From Amblyornis subalaris (lineage: Eukaryota; Chordata; Aves; Passeriformes; Ptilonorhynchidae): a stretch of 64,000 nt of DNA. Under the pieces are notes generated by a model. The model was not told the origin of the DNA. It did not search any database and saw nothing but the letters and a program-made list of their open reading frames with translations. A program made the translations under genes and the position numbers. The first letter of the stretch is position 1, and every line of letters begins with the position of its first letter. The stretch lies in NCBI GenBank assembly GCA_018881555.1, contig JACAXG010000007.1, positions 8,508,935 through 8,572,934 on the forward strand, read 5' to 3'. Shown here piece after piece: positions 1-12,400 of this stretch.

Positions 1-3000
1 AAGGTGACCACACCGGTATTGCCAAGCATTGCTGAGATTACAAGGGCAACAATACAAGGGCTATCCAATTTGGTTATGGCTTAGCAAGACCAGAATCAAC
101 AGGGAAAACTCATTAGGGCCAGACTGGTCATTTAGGAGAAGACTGGGATGGAGAAAGGCAGGTACAAAGGGAAGGTCTAACAACCATAGGCAATTGGTAC
201 CTACCAGGCAGCCTTTCTCTGCTTGTCACCACAGCTTAAATGAGGGCAGACAGCAAAGCCTGTTGTTCTGAGTCCCTCACAAGAACCAAACCTCCTTTCT
301 GCTGCCAGGGGAGCCAAGGCTGGGAGGGAGGTTTGGTGCTCTCCCTGGNAAGCACGAGAACAGCTGGCTAGTGGGACAGAGCATCTGAGCATCACCATGC
401 TGGGCCTTGCTCATCCCCACCTTTTCCTACTAGCCTTGCAAGGTTCTCTTTCATCTCCGAACTTCCGCAACTTCTGTAATGCAGAATCTAAGTCCTATGA
501 CTCCATTCACCCTTAACATGTAAAAATAATTTCCAGAATATTCTCAGGGACATAGNGATCTATTTTGTATCCGCCCCAGTGATTGTCACCAAGCTACAGT
601 GCTATGGAAAAATGTAATTTGTTTTTGTATTGGCCACTCTGTAATAATTTCAGTGAAATGTTTGGATTAATGCTGACTTCCCTGTTAATAAGCAACTAAA
701 TCCTTTGACAGCTGGCATATAATTTCAGCAGCCTTTGAAGGAGATGGGAGAAATGGTAAAACCATGAAGTGCAAGACTCCAACATCTGAATGAAATTATT
801 ACATATTCACCAAATAAATGTTCACCAGATGAATGATGACCAAAAAGGTAATTTTTTTGCAAACACTGAGAAAGTTTTATGGACTCCTGATTCANCACAA
901 ACAATAATTTCAGAAAACCATGAGAAGCGTAGGCGATGAGCATTTAATTTCAGTTTAGAATGTATTTTAAGTGAAAATTTGTTTAATTTACAATGTGGTT
1001 CTGAAAAAAAAATAGCCCTTTCCTCAAATATCTAAAAAATTAAAATGCACAGCAATATCTGAAATACCCTTAATCCTGTAATTNTTCACCAAATTCTTTA
1101 GTTTATGTGACTGAAATTTATCTATTTAACTATGCACTGAAACTGAAGAGAGCAGTCAGAAATTTTCTGGTCATCTTCAAAATACTAAGGGGAAAAACGC
1201 TCAATAATGAGCATTCTTAACAAAGACTGAATGCTTTTGAAAAAAATCTTACTATATACTTTGCATTTTAATGGAAAGTTATTGGATCCCTGACCTCATT
1301 CCAAACATCTGCGAATGCAACATGCCCTAATATTCTCCATGGGAGTATCTCTAGAGCTCATGCCACTGTTAAAACATCCACTGAGAAGTCAAAAAAATAA
1401 AAAAAGTCAGAGCAGCAGACGCTGGAAATTATCTTTTCCAGTCACCACACAATCATTTTCTCAGACTCATGGCCACTGTTACAAAAACTCACTCCAGAAA
1501 TGATACATACCATTTGCTAGACTACAGACGCAATAAAAAGGCCACGCATCTGGTTACTCAGAGAATATATTCTCTTTCTATTTGGTATTAAATATTTTCC
1601 TCATAACAATTTATACTCCCTGTTTTTTCATCAGTCACTGTTCTAACAAAAACTGCATTTCATCCTTTTCCTCTCAAGAAACTGACACTAGTCAGCTTTT
1701 AAGTGTGGTAACACCTTTTGTGTAAGCATGGGCATCATACCAAAAAAATAAGCAATACAGTTTCATGGCATTCAGTTTGAACAATGGAAGTGTTTTAGGA
1801 TACAGACAGACAGCACTAGATTCTGCACAGCCTACTGTGGAGATAATCTATCCCTGCTGAAGATCTATTGATACAGTCATTGAAATGTGCCAAGTAATTC
1901 TGAAGTCCTGAAGCTGACATTCCTCAAAAGCCTGATATCAAAATAATGTGACAGTCCCTAAAGTATTTCTCATTGTAAAACTTTCCAAAGACTTTCACTA
2001 ACTACATTTGTGCAACTTCATTAAAATAAAACACAGCTATGGATGGCAAGAAAAAGCAGAGTAAAGACTATACCTCAGAATTACGAAATAGAAGCATTGA
2101 AACATACTTGAGCCAATCCCTANAATTTAGCAAAACAACTCAGAACACTGAAAAATTGTCTCTACTGTGTAAAGGAAGCACTCTTTAGGGAAGTGTGAGG
2201 AACCACACTGTTCCTAATTCAGACCCAAATGTGGTTCCAGATCAGAACAATATACCAGAACATAACATGGCACATACAAGGAACCATGACTCTTACTGGG
2301 CTCAGGACTGGAGAGAGAAACATTAAAAACAAAGTTGTTCCCAAGCTCTTTTCTCACTTCTCTACACACTCCTGCACTGCAGGCACAGTTTCTGGCAGAA
2401 AGAAACAGGGAAGACAGCAGATTAATCTCAGCTTCCTCTCAGTGATGCCAAAGGTCCCTGATTTCCAGGAAGACAAAGATATAATCACATGACAAATACT
2501 GAGAAATGCAATTGCCGTTGAGTCAGATCTAAGCGCATTTCCCAGACGCAGAGCCTGACCTGACTCAGAAGAAAACTGGGTACACAGCAGCTGCTCTGTG
2601 AATCCCCGCTCTGAAACGAAAGGTGGGCATGCAGCTGCTGAGGAGAACCAGGGTGCCATCCAGGAGGAAACCCCCTATCTTCTGGAAAAGTCAGGAAATC
2701 CAGATAGCATGATGTTTTGCAGAGCTCTCAGCCCCCAAGTCTGTGTGCAGCCAGCATGAGCCTTATTTCACTAATTACACCCCAAGCAATCACAGGCAAC
2801 AGAACAAAGAACACCTGCTCCTTCTACACAACAGAGCAACTACATGTTTGCAGCTCCAACCCTCCCCCAGAAACCTCAAATTCAAGGGAAAGGTTTCTAA
2901 GTATGCTACTTCATACAGACAACAGACTGCACCCCAGATCCACACAAGCATTGAAGCTGGAGCTACAGAGATCCTGGATCCAAAGCTGGCCGATTGCCAA

Positions 3001-3355
3001 ACCTCTGGTGTCCTGCTGCAGTGTAAACTCTTTCATCTTCCTTTTCATTGGAAGTGGTAAACAACCTCGTGGTGCTTTTCCCATTCACCCCAGCCATAAT
3101 TTATCAGGGCAACACCATTTTAAACCAACTCGTACTTATCCATCCCTACCACACAGGTTTCTTCTTTAATGAGAACTAGTTGCTGTCTGTAACTCTAGAC
3201 TACAGAACCAGAGGCTGCACAATGAGAGCTCCCACTGGTAAGTCAGTGATCCCAACACCTTGGTGGTTAAAAAAGCAGTAAAAGCAACTTCACCTAATAT
3301 TCATCATATTTCTTTGCTATGTGCACAGCTTTTTAAATCATTTATTGCAACTCAC
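1..3355 (-). other. ARHGAP10 intron 3 (partial)
   Basis: Intronic by position, downstream of the exon 3 donor on the minus strand. I see no exon of ARHGAP10 and no CR1 or LTR here. Several open frames of up to 150 codons exist (for example 2717-3169, plus strand), but they are Ser/Thr/Pro/His-rich with no recognisable domain and look like chance. Otherwise ordinary AT-rich sequence. Confidence 0.8.
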
Positions 3356-3417
3356 CAAAATTTCTCTTTGTTCTTCAAGATTTTTCAAAAAGTTTGAAAA
3401 CTCGTGAAGTGATGCAT
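3356..3417 (-). CDS. ARHGAP10: ARHGAP10 coding exon 3 (residues 84-104)
   Basis: A 62 nt exon with acceptor TTTTATTTTACAG (AG at 3419-3418) and donor GTGAGT starting at 3355. With the base carried over from exon 2 it gives 21 codons, [20 protein letters not shown] plus L, and ends exactly on a codon boundary (phase 0). The segment is amphipathic and rich in Leu and Glu, as expected for a BAR helix. I could not find the next exon between 3355 and position 1, so it should lie outside the window. Confidence 0.94.
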
Positions 3418-6400
3418 CTGTAAAATAAAACAATAAAAAAAAGTTTTGTCATGTTGCAGGATGGCATGGCAAAACATAGCCCCTTATAGACACTTCTTAC
3501 CTACCTATGTATCTTTCATCGTCTGTCTCTGCATCACCAATGAATTCAAATTTAAAATCTCTCAGAGAATGGGCAAATTTTCTCTGGGCTGCTGAAAGGT
3601 CTGCAAGAGAAAAAAACAGGTTGATGCTTAGGCAATCATTTTAAGCAGGCCAGAAGGTCCCTCTATCCCTAGAATAGTCAACTTTTACAAGAACTCTTAA
3701 TACAGGTCTGCCTAAGGAGTTTACAAGATATCCAGTGTTGTCTAACCCTCTTCTGGATCACATCTGGGAATTTGTCACACATATTTCTTTATGCCAGGCT
3801 ATATAGTAGAAAGCACATGTGATCATGTGTATAGTATTAGATTTATCCTCACACTTCACTTTAATTTAGGGCACTGGCCATACAAACAGATCTGTAACTA
3901 CAGAAGCTAAAGGCACAACACTCAGTATAAATCGTGCCAGTTGTCTTGCTCTGCTAACCTAAATTCACTCAGATATTCAGCAGCACAAATACACATCTTA
4001 GAGTTTTCTAGATACCATACATAGATACCTCCACTAGTGAAACATTTATACACAAACCAAACACAAAAGAATTGTTGCACTAGAAGTTTAACATGGAGTT
4101 AAACTATGGCAAAAGTTAACTAAGTTAAATTCACAGCATTAAAATTACTTTTATATAATAAATGTTTTGTAATAGCTCCAAAACATTTTCAGCACCCCAA
4201 ATTTTACCCACTCAAGTTAGACAATTTGAGGTCGGAGGCTGCATTCTTACATTCCTCAGAAAGTAATCAGACTCTATATTCAGTCACAATATCAACATTA
4301 TAAACCCTTACTAAAATTCATAATGCTGTAAATAAACACTGTACACACACTTTTCTGTTGTGCTGACATGTGCAGGTTCGGAATGTCACAAGTTCCGGAA
4401 GGATAGAGTTGCTCAGTGGTAAAAAAAAAAAGNATGCATGTCCTGGTATACCTCTACCCAGTAGTAAAGGTTTTACTCACATTTTTGTTATCAGCCAAAG
4501 TTAAGGACAATTTAAAATATTTAGTTAATCTATAATCTTTTTCTTATCACATGCAGTTCTGAAGGGCTAAGAACAACTATTTTAACAGGCCAGCTGAGCA
4601 TTTTGCTCTTTAATATTAACTGGCACTAGAAGATTACCAACTTGGGTGTTTTTGTTCTAGTTTTAGCGGGGAGGTTATGGTTGGTTGTTTTTTTTTTTTT
4701 CGGTTGGGTTGGGTCGTTTGGGTTTTTTTTAACCAACAACAAACAAAAAAATCACCTAATTTTATTAGACATCCTGCATCCAACACATCATGTATTTTAT
4801 CATGTGATAGTCAAGTACAGCCTCAACATACACTGACAGTTCAGTTCAACCACTTAAAAGGTTAAGTCAAATACTCTACAAACAGCAAAACAGGCTAAAA
4901 TGGAAAAAAAATGCATTTTGTTCCTTTTCCTTTCTTTTGACCTATTTCTCATTAGTCCTCTCCTCACCCATTATGTAACAGAGCTGTCCCCTCCTAAAGC
5001 CTGTGCATGTACCATCCAACACATGATGCAGCAGGATGCTGCACAGGGTTGAAATAATAAGGATAAGAAGGTTGAAGGAAGCAGTAACATAATTCCCATG
5101 CAAAAGGAAACAGGGGTGTTTTAATTTAAACGTCTTGTGGGCTGAACAGCTGCTCATAAAGCAGACAGCGAACGAAACAAGTTCTGTTGGCTGTGAAAGG
5201 CTTAAATATGGAAAATATCAAGGTTCTTAACCATCGAATGTTACACTTATTTGTGAGCCAGGTCAAAACACAAGGCTGAAAAGAGTTTATTTATGGGAGA
5301 ATGGTTCCAACAACACACACTCTCCCAAACTTATTAAATTTTCTTGAATCCGATAATCCCCTCCCAAAGCCCTGTCATATGAGAGTTAGCCCCATGCTAG
5401 AGGAAGGATTTGTTTATTATGTTTTCTCTCACTTGCAGAGGTGAAGTATTCCAATAATGTTGAGCAAGGTACATCTTAAGAAAGGGCACAATATTAGTGA
5501 GCTTATGAGCCTTTCTAGGGTGCTGTAAAACTGCCTCCTGCATTGCTCCACATCCCTCCTCTCCACCAAAAGCCGCCTTTCCGGTGACAGTGACAGCAAA
5601 CAAACCCTATGCCCACACCCAGACTCTTTCAGTGCAAAGTCCAACATCTTCAGTCAACCTGAGAAGGGGCTGAATTGAGCTGAGCTTGTCACAGGATCAG
5701 AAACTCATATTTATGCAGTTCTTACTACTGAATCTGCTCAGGGATTGGAAATTACTGACCAAAGGACTGGCTATGTTGCTGGAAGCAGTAACCCTTTAAC
5801 ACATCAAAGGTAGATTTGCAGAGTTCCTCTTTAAAGCCATGAAGACACATTACATTTTTGCAACATCTTTTCACTAATAACTTCTGAAATGTTTAAGAAC
5901 CATTCCCAAAAATTTTGGAAACCATCAGTGGGTGCGAGGAGGTTGAGGATTTAGGTAACAGAATAATGACCTGATGGGTCAAGAAAAGCTGCAGATACCT
6001 GGCTATTGAAGCAACACCCAGAAGAAAACGGGAGGAGATTTTCTAATGGATTTTAAGAACCTGGGACTTTAAACAAAGGTCAGAAGTCACTGGAGCAAAA
6101 CAAAACCCAAAACTGAGTATCAAGTAGCGATGGAGTAAAACTTCCTCACAAGGTCAGAGCCAGAATACTGATTGCTTTTTTGTTACAGCACAGAAAACAT
6201 TACCAGGATGGTGGCTGGACACACAAAAAGATAACATAGCCTTGGGGTTGATTTTCTTGCCACCTGACAAACTATAGTCAGAGTGAGACACCTGAGACCA
6301 TCTGCAGTCAAACTTTCCACTGTGGAACAAGGCGCATGAAACTGCTCTGGCTTGTACTCTGATAAATTCTACATGTCCTGCAGTAAATACACAGAAGTTC

Positions 6401-9400
6401 ACACAATTATAAGCATTTATAAAAGTCTATAAAAAAAACTTAGATGCTGATATCACCGTAAGTACTATAGTCTCTTACTATCGTGCTACAATTTAAATGC
6501 TGAGCATTGTTGCTTAAGTTAGAAATTCATAAATGTAACTTTGCTTTCTTCCACAATGTGTCAGAAGACCTTTACTAGAGCAAAATTATTTGTCTGGCAC
6601 TGACAGATACATCCCAGTATTGTTCCACACCAGCATGAGAGCCTGCAAGACAAGTATGTGTTATACAGCAGCCTGTAAACCTTTACAGATTCCAGCTACA
6701 AACACTAAAATAAGACAGCACACGACACATATGTATCAAACAGCACGTCCAGTTACGCTGGTTATGTGAATAATGCTGTAGCCTACTGAAAAGTAACTAT
6801 TTCATTCCCTTTAATCTCCACATTTTACACAGTAACACCAAATAGAAAGATACAGAAAGCAGCAATAGGGTTGTTGCTTGTTACGAAGTGCTGTTATCAT
6901 TCTGAAAGGGAGGAACAGGGCATTCAAGATCAAAGAGTGCTTTAAATATCAACCAAACACTAACACTGTTGAATACAATGGAATAGTGGCAAACCCATAA
7001 GGCAAAGCCATCTCAAAGATTCACCTTCTGAAACATTAAAAGAAACCAAGCATCTGCTAAATGCTTTCACTAAAAGGCTGAAGACACATTTCCAAGGAGA
7101 GAAGGGCAGGACACAAGGACACCAGGGCTTTTAATTTTCTCTCTTTGGCATTGTTCATAGCAATATACTGTACTTCTTTCATGTTTGGATGCAACTACTT
7201 AAAAATACAGCAGAAGAGACAGAAGCAGCTGCCTGCTTCCCCACTTTGCTCTGAAACACTTTGGTAACAATCGCTCCTGTGAGTTTGTCCAGTGCCAGAT
7301 GCACCGCCAGTGCCTCACACAAATACCTCCATCTTTTTTCCATTTGGATTTGACAGAAAATACTTTCGCTCCTTATCTGAGTCGAGCTGAGCCAACCATT
7401 AGCTGCTGGGTGGTGGCCAAGCCTCGCTTACAGCACCAGATTCCAATCACTCCTTTTAAGATCAGTAGAAATCTCAGTGCTAGCCACAAAAACTAAAAGT
7501 CTTGCACATCAAAAAAAAAAAGCCAGACAATATTGCTTCTTAAGAGTATCCTGAATTTCTTTGGGATGGCAGATGACAGATTTCTAGCATCTTTATTTAA
7601 CATGCGTTAAAATTGCTCTGGTTTCGTTGAACAACATTCTGCCCAAAATGCTAAAAGGTTAACAAACGCTTAGAATTAACTACCAAGCTTGTCTTCAAGC
7701 TACTTTAAAGACTAATATTAGACTTTTCGATGTGTTTTCTTTGCAGTGGGCCAAGATCAGGCAAGCTACGCACCATCGTGAAACAGGCAAGAACAAGCTG
7801 AGCCAGAGTTGGCCTCTCCCCTCTTCTCCCCAGGCATCAATCTCCTCGCAAGAGCCAACAAAGCAGGTTCCGAGGAACAGAGCACTTAAAATANTTTGAC
7901 CAAGAGCTGCAGTGCAGGCTTGTATGACGTTTCATACAAAAAATGCACCATCTCAACACTTAAAAAGCAACTCTGTGTTCCTTTTCTGTGTCCCTTTTAG
8001 CAAGGTAAACATTGAATCTGATAAAATCCATGACACTGAGAACATGAACAGGATTTAGCCACTACCTTAGTAAGGTGAATAAACAGGATTTACTTAGCAA
8101 CTTAGCAGGTGCAAGCCATGTGGCAGAACTCTTAAGAGCAGTAGCATGTTCCAACTCCCTAAAACCAAATAAACTTTTTACTATTCGTTTTTATCTGATA
8201 AATATATTGAAAGAGCCATCAAAACAAGAAAGTTTACAATAAAGCTAAAACACAAAGTTATTCTTCCTCATCCAAAACCATAATGGAAACCAAGTTTAAA
8301 GACTAAGAGGTTTCTGGAGTCCCACTTTAATAACGTCAGATTACCCATGGCAGCTCACAACTTTCTTAGCAAATTTAGGTATGAGGATTAAAAAGCAATA
8401 TATTACTGACTTGTCAAGTGGCTCAACTTCCCTTCCCCCTTCCACCCCTGCATAATACAGTGTATTTGGTCCATCCCACACCTTTAAAACAAGTAAGGAA
8501 AACCTCAACCTCTCACCATTTCAGTTTAATTCATCTAGCATCCTGCTCCTGCTGGCCCAAAGGCACCTCTCCAGCTGTTGACAACTTCACACCCTCCTCA
8601 TTCACATGCTCAGGTCTGAGGCAACTCCTCACCAATTGTACCAAAGTTACAGTGTGTTTTATTATTTTGTAAAAACCCTCAGAAATGCAGTGTCAGAATG
8701 AAGTTACTCCAGATCTAGTTTCCAGGCACGTAAGTGAGAGTTTAAATTTTCAAAATACAACAAAAAAGAGAAAGAGCCGATGAACGTCAGCAGCAATGTT
8801 TTAGGAAAAGTCTTTCAAATTTTAACATGAAAAGGGTTTTTGCACATTTAAGAAAAAACCCACACAAATCCAAAAACTTTGCAGTTCAGCATCAAACAAA
8901 AAAAAGGGAATTGCAAGAATAAAATGAAAATCAAACAATCCTAAAGTAATTTATATGTAAATATGAGATCAATAACAATTTTAGCAATCTTCATCACTAA
9001 TGGAATTTTTCGTCTTAACTTGACCTAGAGAAGAACCAACGTCATTCTTCTACTACACTAAAGTCCAAATTTTGTCATGACTCTCCCAACTAAGAACCAC
9101 CTAGAAGCTAAAAAACCAAAACCATGTTTTTAGTGTTCAATCTAATAAAAACAATGAATATCATTCTTCCAAACAGTGCCTGTGTTAGGAACTTACTAGT
9201 CTTAAATGTTTCTTCCACAGTGTTGGACATTCCCTATTACCAATTTTACTACATGCTGGGGTCATTAATTGGGGCATAATTCTGTGACAAGTAAAACCAG
9301 GCTATTTAGCCTGAACAAGCCACATGTAAATACCACAAAAGATACATTCTAACCTCCCCACTTCTTAAAAAGAGAGAGCCCAATTCTTGCAAGATTTGTA

Positions 9401-12400
9401 TGTCATAGGTTACTCCTGTGAGTTTATGATTTTCCTTCTCTTAAATGCATAATCCCATAGCCTAAGTGCCACTATTCCCCATACCAATCAAAACAGACAA
9501 GTTAAGAAAGTTTTCAGATGTTAACAGAGTAGACTCACTTTTTTCCTAGATATGCAAAGATGTTTAGAAGCTATAACCTCCAACCATTGTTTTCTCCTAT
9601 AGAAAGCATNAAGCATAATAACATAAAACACGCCATCTTATCTACCTTCTCTAGTTCTACAACTTATATCAGTGAAAACAGACTTGACTCATTCCTCCTT
9701 CTGCCCTTGCAAGTCCAAGGTACAAACTCTGTATCCGTCCACATCAAGAAACATCTAATTCACATGTTAATTACCACATATGAAATATCATAAAGTGGCA
9801 TCTTACGCGAGTATGGGCATAGTGCCAAATCCTGTTGGTCTTGTCCCTCGGCTGCACCGCACCTTCTTGGGCCCTGGTTTATTTGCCTTTTTTAGCTGGA
9901 TCTTTGAAATCTGCCAGCAGCCCTGCTCCACCCTGCCAAGGGCATTTTCCTGTGCATCACAGGCATTAGGCAAAACAGCACATTTAGTATCTCAGCAGCG
10001 ATTAAGGTTCTTCTAAAGCATTTCCAGTAGCTCTTATGAAAAAATGCACCCCTCCCCTCCAGCTCAGATGGTGACTACATCTTTCAATTCTGTTTTTCAG
10101 GAACACAGCATAAATTACATTATGAAACAAAAAGAGAAGGTCCCTTCCTGACTCTACAACTCTGCTGATCAATCCACTGTTTCATTGGTGGAGAAACATT
10201 CCTGCAACCATCCTGACATAAAACCTGCATCCCAAAATCTCCGCTGAAGGGTCCTGCAACCATGATGGAAGTTCCTGTGGAGTACCACGAAGATAATTTG
10301 TCTTCAAAGGAATCAGAACCACCTTCCTGATCCTTACAAATTCTGTGTCTCTTACAACAAAACAGAGCAAAAGAAATAATAAATTAGAAAGCAAGGACTA
10401 GGAAAAACAAATTTGCAATGCAGAAAACTATGAGAGCATTCCACCAAATTCACGTGGTTCCCAAAGATAAAAACCAGCAGTTCAAGATTTGCTGCAAAGG
10501 TTTCCCTTTGCATTCAGCACCAAACAGCAGCAAGAGGGACACCAGTGTTATGTATATACTCTGCTCCTGAAAGAAAACTTCATCAATCCTGAAGAAGTGT
10601 TGGAAAACACATATCAAAATAGTTGTACAATCAAAGCTTTCACTGGTAAAACTTTCTACAATATCTTCAGCTCTTCAAGTACCACAGATCTGGGGATTGC
10701 CTTCCAAGAGTGACTGCATTAGAAAATGCAAGATGAAAAAATTCCTTTTCAGAGATCAGGATTTTACTAATATTAATGGAAAGCAGTATGAATTCAAAAG
10801 GTGAGATTACACTTCTAGTAATAAATTTTGAAGCAGAAATTTAAAACTGATTACATTTACAAGACAACTCTGATCATTATATAGAACATAGATTTCCAGA
10901 CGTCATATTCTTCAATTAAAATTCTTGTCCAACACCACAGATTTGAGGGCCTGCACGCACTTCTGCTGTTCAAGTAAATCAGAAGACCATACTGCTTAAG
11001 GATGAAAAATTGTGCTAGTTCACTGAAAACATTCTCAACTGGGAAACTATGCAAAAGAAATAAAGTACTTAGAGGAAAAAAAATATGTTTATTCTACAGA
11101 TACTTATCCAACATCAGCATTCTGAATGTTTAAATTCTGAAGCATTGTTTTCATTCCCAGACTTACTTCCCAGACAATAACTATAATGTTTACTTTAAAA
11201 GGAATATATTGCATTGAAATATTATTTTGATTGCAAAAGAAAAATAACAATTCACCGTTGGTCAGAAGCTAAATTTTCCTGTTATAGTCTCCAAATTATA
11301 AGAGATTTGTGGTTGGGGGGCAACCCCACATAATCAAATCCATACTGTGAACATGGGCAATGAAGCATTAACCCCTCACAACGCATCTTAAATGAAATAC
11401 TCTCTGAATTCAAAGCACTTTTCAAAATCCAAATAACTGACAGGACACGTCTACTTTCTTAGTCAGCAAAATTTGCTCACGACAGTCAGGTCAAGTTGTT
11501 ACATCAACACAGCAGAGGTCCTGACCCCCCACCAAGGCACAGAGATTTCCCCCTTTCAAGGAACAGAACTGACTTCATTACTTGGAATTCTCTTGTCGTA
11601 GAGGGCATGCACGTGACCGAAACTTCATCTGGTTGGGAAAGCTGGAGGGGAAGCACAGCTCAGCCTGGATGGGAAGGTCACAGCAAACACACCAGCTTGC
11701 AGGTTTTCCACATGCCACATCTGCTGCCATTGGGCATGAACGTCATCTCAGAGTTGACATCCAATAAATATTTCCAGCAAGATCTTTTTTTGCTCCACAT
11801 CAGCAAGGAAGGGAGGGGGGAAACCAACCCAAACAACCCAAACTTTCCCCACTGTTTAAGCTAAATGAATCCTGAATAGGATTTCACAAAATAAAGGCCT
11901 TTTTCCAGACAGAACTGTCTGCCTGCTTAGTTCCAGCTTCTTTTGGTGCTTTTCACAAGAAGTCAGAAGACAGCTCCACAACGGGAAGCGGGCAGCCAAA
12001 GCAAAAGAAGAGCTGGTAGCCACTTCCCTAATAAATGACTAGAGCAAGTCTTTTTATCATCTTTAAAAGCACATGCTGTTCACCGATGGTTTGCAATTTA
12101 TGAAGCTATATATCAAGTCTGCAGAAATGAAGTAGCATTGGAAAAAAAATCATCATTCACAATGTTTTCTGTCTTTAAAATGGCAGATATCTCAAAACTC
12201 TTGTCCCTTGTATAAAAGTACCACCTAAACATTTGCGGATGTAGACAAAAACCCACAGGGAGATCAAACTTGCCAGATACTGTGATTTCTTCACAGGAAG
12301 ACATGTCCAAACACGCACTCAGCACAAGTGCATACCTGTAATTAGGGTGTTATATGAAATGGCTACCAAATACTTTGGCATCAGTAAGCCCATAAAAGGC

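Noticed and set aside
2717..3169. 150-codon plus-strand frame in ARHGAP10 intron 3
   Set aside because: Ser/Pro/His-rich, no family resemblance, antisense to the host gene. Treated as chance.
11496..11864. 122-codon plus-strand frame in ARHGAP10 intron 1
   Set aside because: No recognisable domain and no splice context or repeat match. Expected by chance.
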